Shown: piece after piece, positions 15,617-26,563 of the stretch
Position numbering within the stretch: the first letter of the stretch is position 1
Layout: each line of letters starts with the position of its first letter
Assembly: GCF_005047635.1 (NCBI RefSeq)
Contig: NZ_SUKC01000001.1
Coordinates: 62,001-126,000 of the forward strand
DNA length: 64,000 bases
Reading direction: 5' to 3'
Source of the DNA: Arthrobacter sp. CAU 1506
GTDB taxonomy: Bacteria; Actinomycetota; Actinomycetes; Actinomycetales; Micrococcaceae
The notes under the pieces: generated by a model
Told to the model about the DNA's origin: nothing
The model's input: the letters and a program-made list of their open reading frames with translations, nothing else
Database searches by the model: none
Translations under genes and position numbers: made by a program

Positions 15617-18430
15617 CTAGATGCGCGGCTTTTCGCGCATTTCGAAGGTCTCGATGATGTCGCCTTCCTTGAGGTCGTTGAACGACCCAAGTCCGATACC
15701 ACATTCGAATCCTTCGCGGACCTCGGTCGCGTCGTCCTTGAACCGCTTGAGCGAGTCGACGGTGAGGTTGTCACCGATGACCTTGCCGTCACGGCTGACC
15801 CGCGCCTTGGAATTACGGCGGATCGTGCCCGAGCGGACGATGGAGCCGGCGATGTTTCCGAACTTGGAGGAACGGAAGATCTCGCGGATCTCGGCGGTGC
15901 CGAGCTGCGCCTCTTCGTACTCCGGCTTCAGCATGCCCTTGAGCGCCAGCTCAATGTCATCAATGGCCGCGTAGATGACCGAGTAGAAGCGCATGTCCAC
16001 GCCTTCGCGCTCGGCCAGTTCCGCCACCCGCTCGGCCGGCTTCACGTTGAAGCCGATGATGATCGCGTTGTCCACGGTCGCCAGGTTGACGTCGTTCTGC
16101 GTGATCGCACCGACGCCGCGGTGGATGACCCGGAGCTGGACGTCCTCGCCCACATCGATCTTGAGCAGCGAGTCTTCCAGGGCCTCCACGGCACCGGACA
16201 CGTCGCCCTTGAGGATGAGGTTGAGGGTGTCGACCTTGCCCTCGGCCACAGCCTTGTCGAAGTCTTCCAGGCTGATGCGCTTGCGGCGCTTGGCCAGCGC
16301 AGCGTTGCGGTCAGCGGCTTCGCGCTTCTCGGCAATCTGGCGGGCGGTACGCTCGTCGTCGGTCACCAGGAAGGTGTCGCCGGCGCGCGGCACCGTGGAC
16401 AGGCCCAGCACCTGGACCGGACGCGACGGTTCGGCTTCGGTGACGGACGCGCCGTCCTCGTCGAACATGGCGCGGACACGGCCGTGGGCGCTGCCGGCAA
16501 CGATCGCGTCGCCCACCCGCAGCGTTCCCGACTGGACCAGCACGGTTGCGACCGCACCGCGGCCCTTGTCCAGGTTCGCCTCGATCGCGATGCCGCGGGC
16601 GTCCTTGTTCGGGTTGGCCCGCAGGTCCAGCGCAGCATCCGCGGTCAGCAGCACGGCCGAGAGCAGGTCGTCGATGTGCAGGCTCTCGCGCGCCGACACG
16701 TCAACGAACATGGTGTCGCCACCGTATTCCTCGGGAACCAGGCCGTACTCGGTCAGCTGGCCACGGATCTTCTCCGGGTTGGCGCCGTCCTTGTCGATCT
16801 TGTTCACCGCGACGACGATCGGCACGTCGGCCGCCTGCGCGTGGTTCAAGGCTTCCACGGTCTGCGGCATGACGCCGTCGTCCGCGGCCACCACCAGGAT
16901 TGCGATGTCGGTGACCTTCGCGCCGCGGGCACGCATGGCGGTGAACGCCTCGTGGCCCGGGGTGTCGATGAAGGTGATCTTGCGATCACGGTCGTCGTGC
17001 TGGAAGTCGATCTGGTAGGCACCGATGTGCTGGGTGATGCCGCCGTGCTCGCCTTCACCGACCTGGGTGTTGCGGATGGCATCCAGCAGTCGCGTCTTAC
17101 CGTGGTCGACGTGGCCCATGACCGTAACAACGGCCGGGCGCTTCTCCAGGTCCTCTTCGCCTTCGGCCTCAAGCTCTGCGTCGAGGTCAATGTCGAACGA
17201 GTCAAGCAGTTCGCGCTCTTCGTCCTCCGGGGAGACAACCTGGATCTTGTAGCCCAGTTCCACGCCCAGCAGTTCGAAGGTGTCTTCGTCCAAGGACTGG
17301 GTGGCCGTGGCCATCTCGCCAAGGTGGAACAGCACGGTGACCAGCGCTGCCGGATTCGCCTCGATCTTGTCGGCGAAATCGGTGATGGAGGAGCCGCGGC
17401 GCAGCCGGACAACGGTGTTGCCGTCGCCGCGGGGTACCGAGACACCCCCCAGCGACGGTGCGCTCATCTGCTCCAGTTCCTGGCGCTTGGCGCGCTTCGA
17501 CTTGCGCTGCTTGCCGCGACCGGCGCCTCCCTTGCCGAAGGCACCCTGGGTACCGCCGCGACCGCGGCCGCCCTTGCCGAAGCCACCACCGGCCGGCGGT
17601 CCGCCGGCACCGGGACGGCCCGGAGCGCCGCCCGGGGCACCCGGACGGCCGGGAGCACCACCGCGGCCGGCCGGGGCCGGGCGCTCGGTGCGGTTAGGCA
17701 TCATGCCGGGCGTCGGGCGGGAACCGCCGGCGCCGCCGGGACGCGGAGCACCCGGACGGGGTGCACCGGGACGCGGAGCACCCGGACGGGGTGCGGCTGC
17801 GCCGGGACGGGGTGCCGCCGGACGCGGGCCACCCTGGCCTGCGGCAGGACGCGGCCCACCCGGGCGCGGCATACCCTGCGAGGTGGCGAACGGGTTGTTG
17901 CCCGGACGCGGTGCGCGCTCGGCATCGCGGTCGCCGCCACGGCCGCGGGGCATGCCCTGCGAGGTGGCGAACGGGTTGTTGCCCGGGCGCGGGCCACCGG
18001 GGCGCGGGGCCCCCGGGCGCGCAGCGGCGGTGCCGCCGGGACGGGGTGCAGCAGATGCGGGCTTGGCCGCCGGAGCTTCAGCCGGTGCTTCGGCAGCAGG
18101 AGCTGCCGGGGCGGGCTTGGCCGGTTCTGCGGCCGGAGCCGGTGCCGGTGCTGCCGGAGCCGGGGCCGGAGTCGCCGGTGTTGCAGCCGGGGCTTCCGGT
18201 GCTGCCTTCGCAGCAGGCTTGGCGCCAGGCTTGGGAGCTGCCTTGGGGGCCGCCTGCTCGCTCTTCGGAGCGGCGGCGGGGAATGCGTCGCGAAGCTTCT
18301 TCACGACGGGTGCCTCAATGGTGGATGAGGCGGAACGGACGAATTCGCCCAGTTCCTGCAGTTTGGACACTGCGTCTTTCGAGGTAATACCGAGCTCTTT
18401 TGCCAGCTCGTGTACGCGGACCTTGGCCAC
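15617..18430 (-). CDS. infB: Translation initiation factor IF-2
   Basis: GTPase that places initiator tRNA on the ribosome. 937 residues. Residues 1-50 form the IF2-N domain ([19 protein letters not shown]). About 300 residues of Ala/Pro and then Gly/Arg/Pro repeats follow, including two copies of [14 protein letters not shown]. The G domain has [14 protein letters not shown] (G1), [15 protein letters not shown] (G3) and NKID (G4). The long basic low-complexity region is usual in actinobacterial IF2. The GTG start has AGGAG 4 bases upstream. Downstream of ylxR, upstream of rbfA. Confidence 0.97.
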   Translation of the reverse strand: MAKVRVHELAKELGITSKDAVSKLQELGEFVRSASSTIEAPVVKKLRDAFPAAAPKSEQAAPKAAPKPGAKPAAKAAPEAPAATPATPAPAPAAPAPAPAAEPAKPAPAAPAAEAPAEAPAAKPASAAPRPGGTAAARPGAPRPGGPRPGNNPFATSQGMPRGRGGDRDAERAPRPGNNPFATSQGMPRPGGPRPAAGQGGPRPAAPRPGAAAPRPGAPRPGAPRPGAPRPGGAGGSRPTPGMMPNRTERPAPAGRGGAPGRPGAPGGAPGRPGAGGPPAGGGFGKGGRGRGGTQGAFGKGGAGRGKQRKSKRAKRQELEQMSAPSLGGVSVPRGDGNTVVRLRRGSSITDFADKIEANPAALVTVLFHLGEMATATQSLDEDTFELLGVELGYKIQVVSPEDEERELLDSFDIDLDAELEAEGEEDLEKRPAVVTVMGHVDHGKTRLLDAIRNTQVGEGEHGGITQHIGAYQIDFQHDDRDRKITFIDTPGHEAFTAMRARGAKVTDIAILVVAADDGVMPQTVEALNHAQAADVPIVVAVNKIDKDGANPEKIRGQLTEYGLVPEEYGGDTMFVDVSARESLHIDDLLSAVLLTADAALDLRANPNKDARGIAIEANLDKGRGAVATVLVQSGTLRVGDAIVAGSAHGRVRAMFDEDGASVTEAEPSRPVQVLGLSTVPRAGDTFLVTDDERTARQIAEKREAADRNAALAKRRKRISLEDFDKAVAEGKVDTLNLILKGDVSGAVEALEDSLLKIDVGEDVQLRVIHRGVGAITQNDVNLATVDNAIIIGFNVKPAERVAELAEREGVDMRFYSVIYAAIDDIELALKGMLKPEYEEAQLGTAEIREIFRSSKFGNIAGSIVRSGTIRRNSKARVSRDGKVIGDNLTVDSLKRFKDDATEVREGFECGIGLGSFNDLKEGDIIETFEMREKPRI

Positions 18431-18592
18431 ATTTCTCCTGTCTCGGTCCGCACGAGGCAGGGCTGCCGGGCACGAACCGTCTATTTCTTGCTGCGGCTTT
18501 CAGCAGAATCGGCTGAAATACCGCGGGCGGAGCACAATGAAGTACTCATCACTTGGCACTCATCGGGTTTCCATCAGTTTTCTGACCCGCTT

Positions 18593-18949
18593 TCAGGTTG
18601 GACGGTTGGTGTGACGAGGACCCGCCGTGGTGGCGGCCTCGTCGTGAGCACGGAACTGGTCTACAACGGCGCTGCTGTCGACTTTGGCCCGGAAGGCCCT
18701 GCCGAAGGCATGCCGCTTGACTGCCAGCTCCACACATTCCGGTTCGTGGTGCATCCAGGCACCACGTCCGGGCCTGCGGCGGACAGGATCGACGACGACG
18801 GTGGCAACGCCACCAATTTCCTCGACTGCCAGCCGCAGCAGAACGGCCTGGTCTTCCCGGCGCCGGCAGCCTATGCAGGTCCGCTGGGGCGGCGCGGCCT
18901 CGGGGGCACGCTGCTGCATGGGTTTGTGACTGTCGGGAAACCCGGCCAT
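18593..18949 (-). CDS. ylxR: YlxR family RNA-binding protein (DUF448)
   Basis: Small basic protein found between nusA and infB in many bacteria; described as RNA-binding, with a reported nucleoid/RNase P-related role in Bacillus. The signature RTCIGCRRR near residue 23 and RRPGRGAWMHHEPECVELAVKR are clear. The start is uncertain: ATG 18949 (118 residues) or the internal ATG at 18919; neither has a strong ribosome site. Order nusA-ylxR-infB is the expected one. Confidence 0.88.
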   Translation of the reverse strand: MAGFPDSHKPMQQRAPEAAPPQRTCIGCRRREDQAVLLRLAVEEIGGVATVVVDPVRRRPGRGAWMHHEPECVELAVKRHAFGRAFRAKVDSSAVVDQFRAHDEAATTAGPRHTNRPT

Positions 18950-19025
18950 GGATATTCTACCGCTTCCAGTGCCCGGCCAACGAACCGAGCGTGTTTCAGG
19001 CGCGTGGCCTGGTGGGTCTTCGCTT

Positions 19026-20009
19026 CTACCGCCGCTGTTCCGCGGTGGCGGCGTCCGAGACGATATCGATCCGCCAGCCCGTCAGTTTAGCGGCAAGCCG
19101 GGCGTTCTGGCCTTCCTTGCCGATGGCCAGCGAGAGCTGGTAATCCGGAACCACCACGCGGGCAGAGCGGGTCTCGGCATCCGTGATGGTCACCGAGCTG
19201 ACCCGCGACGGCGACAGCGCGCTGGCGATGAACGTCGCAGGATCCTCGCTGAAGTCAACAATGTCGATCTTCTCATCGTGCAGCTCGGTCATCACGGCGC
19301 GCACGCGCGAGCCCATTTCGCCGATGCAGGCGCCCTTGGCGTTCAGCCCGGGCACATTGGCCTTGACGGCGATCTTGGTGCGGTGTCCGGCCTCGCGGGC
19401 CAGGGCCACGATCTCCACGCTCTTGTCCGCAATCTCGGGGACCTCGAGTTCGAAAAGCTTGCGCACCAGACCGGGGTGTGAACGGGACAGCGTGATCGAC
19501 GGGCCCTTCATGCCGCGGTGGACATCCACCACGTAGGCGCGCAGCCGGGTGCCGTGCTGGTAGCTCTCCCCCGGCACCTGTTCGGGCGGCGGGAGCAGCG
19601 CTTCCACGGTTCCCAGGTCCACCTGAACCATGTGCGGGTTGTGGCCCTGCTGGATCAAACCGGAGACCAGTTCGCCCTCCTTGCCGCGGAAAGCGCCCAG
19701 CACGTTGTCGTCCTCGGCGTCGCGCAGGCGTTGCAGGATGATCTGGCGCGCCGTGCTCGCGGCGATCCGGCCGAACCCGCTGGGCGTATCGTCGAACTCG
19801 CCCACCACGGTGCCGTCGTCGTCCACCTCTGCGGCCCAGATGGTGACATGCCCGCTTTTCCGGTCCAGCTCGGCGCGGGCACGCTCGATGGAGCCCGGAG
19901 ACTTGTGATAGGCCACCAGCAGAGCCTGCTCGATGGTGGGGATCAGCAGGTCCAGCGGAATTTCGCGTTCGCGCTCAAGCAGCCGCAGGGCGCTCATATC
20001 GATATCCAT
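19026..20009 (-). CDS. nusA: Transcription termination/antitermination factor NusA
   Basis: RNA polymerase-binding elongation factor. 327 residues, the short form typical of actinobacteria: N-terminal RNAP-binding domain, S1 domain ([14 protein letters not shown] near residue 150), then two KH domains (VGHRTK-type segment, [10 protein letters not shown], and [22 protein letters not shown] at the end). No C-terminal acidic repeats. The ATG at 20009 follows the rimP stop by one base, fixing the start and the operon. Confidence 0.96.
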   Translation of the reverse strand: MDIDMSALRLLEREREIPLDLLIPTIEQALLVAYHKSPGSIERARAELDRKSGHVTIWAAEVDDDGTVVGEFDDTPSGFGRIAASTARQIILQRLRDAEDDNVLGAFRGKEGELVSGLIQQGHNPHMVQVDLGTVEALLPPPEQVPGESYQHGTRLRAYVVDVHRGMKGPSITLSRSHPGLVRKLFELEVPEIADKSVEIVALAREAGHRTKIAVKANVPGLNAKGACIGEMGSRVRAVMTELHDEKIDIVDFSEDPATFIASALSPSRVSSVTITDAETRSARVVVPDYQLSLAIGKEGQNARLAAKLTGWRIDIVSDAATAEQRR

Positions 20010-20010
20010 C

Positions 20011-20640
20011 TCAGGCCTCCTCCTCGTTCTCCAGCTCGCCGTTGGCCTCGGCAGACGGGTTTTCCAATATTTCTTCTTCGTCCAACCGCGCAAACTCCAC
20101 TTCCACCTTGCCGGAGCGAATGTTCGCAAATTCCACCTGGACCGGTTCCCCGGGGCGGGGCTTCATGCCCTTTTTCGGGGCTTCCTCCGGCCGCATGGTC
20201 ACGCCGTCGGCGCCTACCTCCAGCACGCGGCCGGTGAAGTCCTCACCGGCCACCAGCTTGACCTTGACCAGTCGGCCTACGTTCCGGCGCCAATGGCGCG
20301 GCTGCGTCAGCGGCCGGCTCAGTCCCGGCGAAGAGACCTCCAGGCTGTAGGGCCGGCCGTCGTCCTGCGGGTCCTCATCCAGGGTCTTGGAGAGAGTCTG
20401 TGAGACTTCGGCGATGGCGTCCAGCCCGACGCCGCCGGTCTGATCCTCGGGCAGGTCGACGATGACGTGCACGGTGCGGAGTGCTCCGGCAACCCGGATC
20501 TCAACGTCCTCGAGGAACAATCCGTGGGATGCCACGGCCTGTTCCAGCAGCTCTTTCAGGCGTGCGGCTTCCGCGATCGTGTCGGTACCGGATTTCCCTC
20601 CGGTAGTGGGCACGCCGCCTTGATTGCGCCGCTGGGCCAT
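20011..20640 (-). CDS. rimP: Ribosome maturation factor RimP
   Basis: Factor for 30S maturation. 209 residues, longer than the ~150-180 common in the family because of a Gly-rich N-terminal lead and an acidic C-terminal tail (EENEEEA-like). The core shows [21 protein letters not shown] and the hallmark [13 protein letters not shown] at about residue 100. First gene of the rimP-nusA-ylxR-infB-rbfA operon. It is divergent from the DUF4439 gene across a 49-base gap that must hold both starts. Confidence 0.93.
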   Translation of the reverse strand: MAQRRNQGGVPTTGGKSGTDTIAEAARLKELLEQAVASHGLFLEDVEIRVAGALRTVHVIVDLPEDQTGGVGLDAIAEVSQTLSKTLDEDPQDDGRPYSLEVSSPGLSRPLTQPRHWRRNVGRLVKVKLVAGEDFTGRVLEVGADGVTMRPEEAPKKGMKPRPGEPVQVEFANIRSGKVEVEFARLDEEEILENPSAEANGELENEEEA

Positions 20641-20689
20641 GCTGTCTCCCTGTTCTGGTGCGTCTGACTTCTAGACTAGCGACTTTACC

Positions 20690-21817
20690 GTGAGTGGTGG
20701 CCTCCCGCCGCCAGCAGCTGTCCCCGCCGGTGCAGCGGAAGCCAAACCCGTGACATCATCATCAGTTGTGGGATCTACTTCAAGACGCCGGGACGGCGGA
20801 CCAGCCACGCCATCCCGGGCCTGGCGCCGGGTGCCGCTGCTGTTGTTGACCGCTGCGCTCGTGGTCAGCACCGGAACCGTGGTGGCGAGCATCACCGCGT
20901 CGGCTCCGCCGCCGAGCACCACTGAGCAGGCACGCTTGGACGCCTTGGCAGGGCTTGAGGACCTGGCGGCTGCTTTTGAGAAGCACGACGACGGCGACTC
21001 CCCCACCGCTGCCCTGCTTCGCAGCCAGGCCGAACTGCTGACGCTGACCACGTCGTGGCCCTCCGGCTCCCCGGCGGCCGCTGAAACCACCGAGGTCCCG
21101 TCCGCCGCCGGCTCCGGCGCACCGTCGGCCCCCAAACAGCCCGGAGCCGAGGATCTGGCCGAACTGGCCGGCAGCCTGCTCGCCGACGCCCGCGAAACCG
21201 ATCCCGGACTCGCCCGGCTGCTCGCGTCGATCGGTGCTGGCCTCTACGCCCAGGCGCAGACGCTGCCGGGCGGAACCGGGGTGACGCAACCGTGGGAAGA
21301 TCCGGAGATACCGCTGGAGCCAACCGGGTGTCCTGCTGCGGCGCCAACGGAGGACGAGAGCGGTCCGGCAACGCCCGCCTCGCCCACGACGGCGGAAGCC
21401 ATCGCCGTCGTCGTCCTCAGCCAGGAGCGCCTGGCCTACGCCTATGAAACCGTGCTGCCGCGCCCGGCCGGCGCGGACCGTGCGGCCGCCGCCGCCAGGC
21501 TCGCCGGCCACACCGACTCAGCAGAACACTGGCGATCGCTGGCGGTGGCCGAGTGCCTCGACCTGCCGTTGCCCGAACCCGTCTACCCCTTGGACCGCGA
21601 GTTCGCCAGCGACCCGCTTCCGGCGCTTGAGGACGCCGAAGCCGCCGCCCTCGCCCCGCTGGCCGACCTGGTCGCGCTCAGCGACGGAACAGTGCGGGAA
21701 CACGCGGTGGCCGGGCTCGCCGAGGCAGCCGCGGAACTCGCAGCGTCAGCCGGCGAGGTGCTGCCGGCACCGGGCCTGGACGACGAACTGCGGGCTGCTC
21801 CCACCACCGCCCCGTGA
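20690..21817 (+). CDS. DUF4439 ferritin-like domain protein, membrane-anchored
   Basis: 375 residues. A Ser/Arg-rich N-terminus precedes one hydrophobic anchor near residues 45-65 (VPLLLLTAALVVSTGTVVASI). A Pro/Ala-rich extracytoplasmic region follows, then a C-terminal helical domain (AEAIAVVVLSQERLAYAYETV and AGHTDSAEHWRSLAVAECLDL) that fits the DUF4439 ferritin-like family. The role is not known. The start is taken as GTG 20690; a later start is possible. The stop overlaps the next gene's GTG, so the two are coupled. Confidence 0.7.
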   Translation: MSGGLPPPAAVPAGAAEAKPVTSSSVVGSTSRRRDGGPATPSRAWRRVPLLLLTAALVVSTGTVVASITASAPPPSTTEQARLDALAGLEDLAAAFEKHDDGDSPTAALLRSQAELLTLTTSWPSGSPAAAETTEVPSAAGSGAPSAPKQPGAEDLAELAGSLLADARETDPGLARLLASIGAGLYAQAQTLPGGTGVTQPWEDPEIPLEPTGCPAAAPTEDESGPATPASPTTAEAIAVVVLSQERLAYAYETVLPRPAGADRAAAAARLAGHTDSAEHWRSLAVAECLDLPLPEPVYPLDREFASDPLPALEDAEAAALAPLADLVALSDGTVREHAVAGLAEAAAELAASAGEVLPAPGLDDELRAAPTTAP

Positions 21818-22821
21818 ATACCGACGTAGACCTGCCCCCGGCGCTGCGCCGCAGCGCGGCCGGATCTGCTGCCGGCCGGGACTGGCTGCGGGGCTTCAAC
21901 GACCTTTATGCCGGGACCATGCGGGACTGGAACCTGCAGACCACGCCCGGCGGCCCGTGGTTCGGCCAGACCGCGGCGGTCTTCCCCGTGCTGGCACCCG
22001 ATGGTGCCGCTGCGGTGCTGAAGCTGACTTTTCCGCATCAAGAGGCCGCCGGCGAAGCCCGGGCCCTGACGCTCTGGGACGGCCGCGGAGCCGTCCGGCT
22101 GCTGGCCGATCGCGGCCCCTTCGTGCTGTTGCTGGAACGCCTAGATGCCGGCCGCCCGCTCTCCGCCGTCCCGCTGGATGACACCGTCGGCATCTGGGGC
22201 GGACTGATGCGCCAGTTGCAGCCGTCCCCGGTCCCAGCTTCAGCCCCAGCCCCAGCCCCGACCCCGGCCCCGGCAGGCAGCTTCGACCAGGTCTCGGCAC
22301 TGGCGGAAGAATGGACGGACACCCTCCCGGCCCGTTGGCTTGAACTGGGCAAACCCTTCCCCACCTGGCTGCTGGAGTGCGCCTTGGAAGTCTGCCAGGT
22401 CCGTGGCAGCGTCGGCCGGCGGGAGGACCGAGACGTCCTGCTGCACAGCGACCTGCACTACGGGAACATCCTGGCCCGGCTGGACTCCCCGGACCGTTTT
22501 GCCGCCATTGACCCCAAGCCGCTGACCGGCGAACCCGAATTCGCCGTCGCGCCGATGCTCTGGAACCGGATCGCCGAGTTGTCTACCGCCGATGCCGGCC
22601 GCCAGCTACGCCGCCGGTGTGTGGAGTTGGCTGAGGCGGCAGGGCTGGACCCGGAAACTGCCCGCGAATGGGCGGTGGCGCGCGAGGTGGACAATGCCCT
22701 GGACTACCTGCAGCACCGTGCGGCCGGCGACGCCCTGCGGTCGCTCTGGGTCGCGTCCACGCTGGCCGGCAGGACCCTGCCGGATCTTCCGCCGGCGCAC
22801 GCCTTGGCGGCACCGGCCTGA
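21814..22821 (+). CDS. Aminoglycoside/hydroxyurea antibiotic resistance kinase family protein
   Basis: 335 residues resembling streptomycin 6-phosphotransferase and hydroxyurea kinases (APH(6)/Hur family). Visible: VLKLTFPHQEAAGEARALTLW (nucleotide-binding Lys and Glu), catalytic loop LLHSDLHYGNIL near residue 210, and metal-binding AIDPKPLTGEPEF. A Pro/Ala linker (PAPAPAPTPAPA) lies at about residue 145. Whether it confers resistance or acts on a metabolite cannot be told from sequence. The GTG start overlaps the DUF4439 stop as GTGA, an arrangement that implies one transcript. Confidence 0.8.
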   Translation: MNTDVDLPPALRRSAAGSAAGRDWLRGFNDLYAGTMRDWNLQTTPGGPWFGQTAAVFPVLAPDGAAAVLKLTFPHQEAAGEARALTLWDGRGAVRLLADRGPFVLLLERLDAGRPLSAVPLDDTVGIWGGLMRQLQPSPVPASAPAPAPTPAPAGSFDQVSALAEEWTDTLPARWLELGKPFPTWLLECALEVCQVRGSVGRREDRDVLLHSDLHYGNILARLDSPDRFAAIDPKPLTGEPEFAVAPMLWNRIAELSTADAGRQLRRRCVELAEAAGLDPETAREWAVAREVDNALDYLQHRAAGDALRSLWVASTLAGRTLPDLPPAHALAAPA

Positions 22822-22864
22822 GCGGTTGGCCCGAGCGGTTGGCCCGGCCCCGTTCCGGCGCTGC

Positions 22865-23665
22865 TCAACGGCCGAGCACGTTCTCCTGCAGCACGTCATA
22901 GCCCAGCTTAAGAATCAACGCGGCGACGACGAACAAGAAGACCACCCGGATGAATTTGCTGCCCTGCGTGACGGCCATCCGCGCGCCGACATAGCCCCCG
23001 GCCATGTTGACCAGGCCGAGCACCAGCCCGAGTCCCCACAGCAGCGCGCCGCTGGGCAGGAAGAAGGCCAAGGCACCGAGGTTGGTCGCCATGTTGACGA
23101 TCTTGGCCTTGGCGCTGGAAGCCAGGAAGTTGTATCCCAGCAGTGCCACCATCGCGATGATCAGGAACGACCCGGTGCCGGGGCCGATCAGTCCGTCATA
23201 AAAGCCGATGACCAGACCGATTCCCGCCGCGGCGCCCAGGTGCCGGACGCCCTGGTACCGCAGCCGCGTCAAAGTACCGGCCGTCGGCCGCAGCGCGGTG
23301 AACACTGCCACCGCGATCAGCGCCACCACGATGATCGGTTTGAAGACCTCGGCCGGCAGCACGGTGGCCACAATGGCGCCGCCGAAACTGCCCGCCAGCG
23401 CTACGCCGGCCATGGGCAGGGCGGTTTTCAGATCCGGATGCGCCCGGCGGTAATAGGTCACCGCGCTGGTGGTGGTGCCGAAAATGGACCCCATCTTGTT
23501 GGTGGCCAGCGCCTGGACCGGGCTGATCCCGGGGACCAGGAGCAGGACCGGCAGTTGGATCAGGCCGCCGCCTCCCACCACCGCGTCCACCCAACCCGCA
23601 GCAAAGCCACCCACCACCACGAGGGCGAGGGTGGCCAGCTGCAGTTCTTCGAGTCCGGAAATCAC
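22865..23665 (-). CDS. TSUP family sulfite/sulfonate exporter-like permease
   Basis: 266 residues with about eight membrane segments and the family pattern [20 protein letters not shown] near the N-terminus, [11 protein letters not shown], and [17 protein letters not shown] in the second half. TSUP proteins move sulfite, sulfonates or other small organic anions; the substrate is not predictable here. The GTG at 23665 overlaps the proS stop as GTGA, while the longer frame upstream is Arg/Gly-rich shadow of proS. Likely cotranscribed with proS without functional link. Confidence 0.85.
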   Translation of the reverse strand: MISGLEELQLATLALVVVGGFAAGWVDAVVGGGGLIQLPVLLLVPGISPVQALATNKMGSIFGTTTSAVTYYRRAHPDLKTALPMAGVALAGSFGGAIVATVLPAEVFKPIIVVALIAVAVFTALRPTAGTLTRLRYQGVRHLGAAAGIGLVIGFYDGLIGPGTGSFLIIAMVALLGYNFLASSAKAKIVNMATNLGALAFFLPSGALLWGLGLVLGLVNMAGGYVGARMAVTQGSKFIRVVFLFVVAALILKLGYDVLQENVLGR

Positions 23666-25461
23666 TTCCCGGCGAGGGCAGCCAAGTGCGCAGCCGCCAT
23701 GCCCACCGGCACGTTTTCGGCCTGGCCGGTGGACCGGTCCTTGATTTCGACGACGCCGTCGGCCAAGCCCCGGCCGACCACCACGATGGTGGGCACGCCG
23801 ATCAGTTCGGCATCGGAGAACTTCACGCCCGGGGAGACCTTGGGCCGGTCGTCGTAGATGACCTCGACGCCGGCGCCGGACAGCTCCTCGGCCAGCTTGT
23901 TGGCCGCCTCGAAGATCTCCTCGCCCTTTCCGGTGGCGACAATATGCACATGGGCCGGGGCCACGTTGCGGGGCCACACCAGGCCCTTCTCGTCGTGGTT
24001 CGCCTCGGCCAGGGCGGCCACCGCGCGGGTGACCCCGACGCCGTAGGACCCCATCGTGACGGTGGCCAGTTTGCCGTTGCGGTCCAGGACCTGCAGGCCG
24101 AGCGCCTCGGCGTACTTGCGGCCGAGCTGGAAGATGTGGCCCATTTCGATACCGCGGGCCGCCTCCAGCGGTCCGGAACCGTCGGGTGCCGGATCACCTT
24201 CGCGGACCTCGACGGACTCGATGATGCCGTCCCACTGGAAATCGCGGCCGGCAACCAGTCCGAACACGTGTTTGCCGTCCTGGTTCGCGCCGGTGATCCA
24301 GCGCGAGCCCGGCACCACCCGGGGATCCACCAGGTACAGCAGGCCGGTGGCGGACTCGGTTCCCAGCACCGCGGCGTCCAGGCTGTCGCCGGGCCCGATG
24401 TAGCCCTTGACCAAGCCGGGGTGCCGCTTCAGGTCGTCCTCGGTGGCGGCCTCGACCTCGACCTCGCCGCCGATCGGCAGGAAGGCGCCGATGTTCGCCT
24501 CGACGCGCTTGAGATCGACGGCGCGGTCGCCGGGCACCCCGATGACCAGGACGATCCGCTCGCCGGTGGGCAGTTTGACCGCCAAGACGACGTTCTTCAA
24601 CGTATCGGCCGCAGTCCATTCCGCGTCGGCGCGCGGGGCCAGTTGGTTGGCCGCGGCCACCAGGGTCTCGATGGTCGGCGTGTCCGGAGTGTCCTTGACC
24701 TCGGCAGCCGGCGCGTCCGCGTAATCGATCGGTTCCGGCGCCACGGTGGTGACGGCTTCGACGTTCGCAGCGTAGCCGCCCGGCGAACGGACGAAGGTGT
24801 CCTCGCCGACGACGGTGGGGTGCAGGAATTCCTCGCTCTTGGACCCGCCCATGGCGCCGGAGGTCGCCTTGACCGTCACCACTTCCAGGCCGAGCCGCTC
24901 GAAGATCCGCAGGTAGGCGCGGCGGTGCGCGTCGTAGCTGATGTCCAGGCCTTCGTCGTCAATATCGAAGGAATAGGAATCCTTCATGATGAATTCCCGG
25001 CCGCGCAGCAGCCCTGCGCGCGGCCGGGCCTCGTCCCGGTACTTGTTCTGGATTTGGTACAGGGTGACGGGCAGGTCCTTGTACGAGGAGTACAGGTCCT
25101 TGACCAGCAGGGTGAACATTTCCTCGTGCGTGGGGGCCAGCAGGTAGTCCGCACCCTTGCGGTCCTGCAGGCGGAACAGCCCCTCGCCGTATTCGGTCCA
25201 GCGGTTGGTCGCCTCGTACGGTTCGCGCGGCAGCAACGCCGGGAAGTGCACTTCCTGGGCACCGATCGCGCTCATCTCCTCGCGGACGACCGCCTCCACC
25301 TTGGCCAGCACTTTCAGCCCCAGCGGCAACCAGGAGTAGATGCCGGGGGCGGCACGGCGGATGTACCCGGCGCGCACCAGCAGCTTGTGGCTGGCCACCT
25401 CGGCGTCTACCGGGTCATCGCGCAGGGTGCGCAGGAACAAGCTGGACAGGCGAAGAACCAC
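23662..25461 (-). CDS. proS: Prolyl-tRNA synthetase
   Basis: Charges tRNA-Pro. 599 residues of the bacterial class with a central editing insertion. Class II motifs: [19 protein letters not shown] (N-terminal), motif 2 region [24 protein letters not shown], motif 3 [16 protein letters not shown], then the anticodon-binding domain. The GTG at 25461 is preferred (product begins [17 protein letters not shown], as in relatives); the longer in-frame start has no family support. No strong ribosome site is visible. Confidence 0.96.
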   Translation of the reverse strand: MVLRLSSLFLRTLRDDPVDAEVASHKLLVRAGYIRRAAPGIYSWLPLGLKVLAKVEAVVREEMSAIGAQEVHFPALLPREPYEATNRWTEYGEGLFRLQDRKGADYLLAPTHEEMFTLLVKDLYSSYKDLPVTLYQIQNKYRDEARPRAGLLRGREFIMKDSYSFDIDDEGLDISYDAHRRAYLRIFERLGLEVVTVKATSGAMGGSKSEEFLHPTVVGEDTFVRSPGGYAANVEAVTTVAPEPIDYADAPAAEVKDTPDTPTIETLVAAANQLAPRADAEWTAADTLKNVVLAVKLPTGERIVLVIGVPGDRAVDLKRVEANIGAFLPIGGEVEVEAATEDDLKRHPGLVKGYIGPGDSLDAAVLGTESATGLLYLVDPRVVPGSRWITGANQDGKHVFGLVAGRDFQWDGIIESVEVREGDPAPDGSGPLEAARGIEMGHIFQLGRKYAEALGLQVLDRNGKLATVTMGSYGVGVTRAVAALAEANHDEKGLVWPRNVAPAHVHIVATGKGEEIFEAANKLAEELSGAGVEVIYDDRPKVSPGVKFSDAELIGVPTIVVVGRGLADGVVEIKDRSTGQAENVPVGMAAAHLAALAGK

Positions 25462-25639
25462 TGCAAGAATCCGTTTCTCAAGGCTTGGGCCAGCACCGGC
25501 CCGCGAAAACAACTGCCTTCTAATCTACTGGCTCCGTGCGCATGCTTGCGACCAGCGGCGGCCTACCGCAATGGACAGCGCGGGCTCCGGGCTGAAGCCG
25601 CAGCAGGGCCGGGTGCCACCGGCCGGGATAACAGCGCGG

Positions 25640-26563
25640 CTAGAACAGCACGGTGGCGAACGTGCCGACCTGGGAGAAACCGACCGACGTATAGGCAGCC
25701 ACCGCCCGGTGGTTGTAGTCGTTGACGTAAAGGCTGGCCACCGGGGCAAACTTCCGCGACAGTTCGACGACGGCTGCCATGCAGCCGGCGGCGAGACCCT
25801 GCCCGCGGTAGGCGGGGTTCACCCACACGCCTTGGATCTGCACGGCTTGGGCACTGACGTTGCCCAGCTCGGCCTTGAACACGACCTGCCCGTGGCTGTC
25901 CCGCCGGATGAGCGAGTGGCCCTTGCGGATCAGGGTTGCCACGCGCTGCCGGTAGTGCTGGCCGCCTCCGGCCAACGGCGAGTATCCGACTTCTTCTTCG
26001 AACATCGCCACGCAGGCGGGCACCAGCACGTCATAGTCGTCGTCGGTGGAATACCGCACCTGCGGATCGGCGGCTACGTCCGGGGTGCCGCGCAGCTCCA
26101 TGAGCGGCTGGTTGGGCCGCACATCAAAGGCCCGTGGGTGCGCGTGCCGGAACGACGACCAGATGCCCAGCACGCCTTCCGCGGGGCCGAAAATCGAGGA
26201 CATCCGGCGATTGCCGGCAGCCAAGTGGGCCCCCAGCCGGGCGCCTTGTTCGGCGTCCAGCGCGACCGGGACCGCGTTGACCCCGGCCCAGCAGGCCCCG
26301 GTGAGTGCACCGTCGTCGTACACTCCCAAAATCTGGGCCCCGGAAGGGGTGGGGCCGGCGGTGCCGGCGGATTCGAGGTGGGCGGCCAGAAAAACGTTGG
26401 CGACCGGATCGGTGCAGACGAGTTCCCAGAGCACCTCGGTGTCCGCATGTTCCAGCGGCCGGATTCCGGCATACGGATTGGCGGGTACGGCGTCTGCCGT
26501 ACCCGCTGCCTCTCGGCTAGCTGACGTTAACCACGGGGCTACCCTTGACAGCATTTTCGCCAT
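25640..26563 (-). CDS. GNAT family N-acetyltransferase with DUF4081-type N-terminal domain
   Basis: About 307 residues. The N-terminal half ([29 protein letters not shown]) matches the DUF4081/GNAT fusion common in actinobacteria. The C-terminal half is a GNAT fold with the acetyl-CoA loop [19 protein letters not shown] and [17 protein letters not shown]. The substrate is unknown. The start is uncertain: ATG 26563 has a GGGTGA sequence 5 bases upstream but makes the gene overlap ispG by 47 bases; ATG 26587 or GTG 26542 are alternatives. Coupled to ispG. Confidence 0.8.
   Translation of the reverse strand: MAKMLSRVAPWLTSASREAAGTADAVPANPYAGIRPLEHADTEVLWELVCTDPVANVFLAAHLESAGTAGPTPSGAQILGVYDDGALTGACWAGVNAVPVALDAEQGARLGAHLAAGNRRMSSIFGPAEGVLGIWSSFRHAHPRAFDVRPNQPLMELRGTPDVAADPQVRYSTDDDYDVLVPACVAMFEEEVGYSPLAGGGQHYRQRVATLIRKGHSLIRRDSHGQVVFKAELGNVSAQAVQIQGVWVNPAYRGQGLAAGCMAAVVELSRKFAPVASLYVNDYNHRAVAAYTSVGFSQVGTFATVLF

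Noticed and set aside
17690-18020. Regularly repeated Pro/Gly/Arg-coding segment that could be taken for a repeat array or CRISPR-like pattern
   Set aside because: The repeats are in frame in the IF2 N-terminal extension, of unequal length and without unique spacers; this is normal for actinobacterial IF2.
16121-18328. Very long plus-strand open frame (735 codons) antisense to infB
   Set aside because: It follows the third-base GC pattern of infB, is rich in Arg/Gly/His, has no domain signature and no ribosome site. It is a high-GC shadow frame.
21814-22821. Calling the kinase-family gene an acquired antibiotic-resistance gene
   Set aside because: There is no mobile element, base composition and start-stop coupling match the neighbours, and such kinases are common chromosomal genes in soil actinobacteria.
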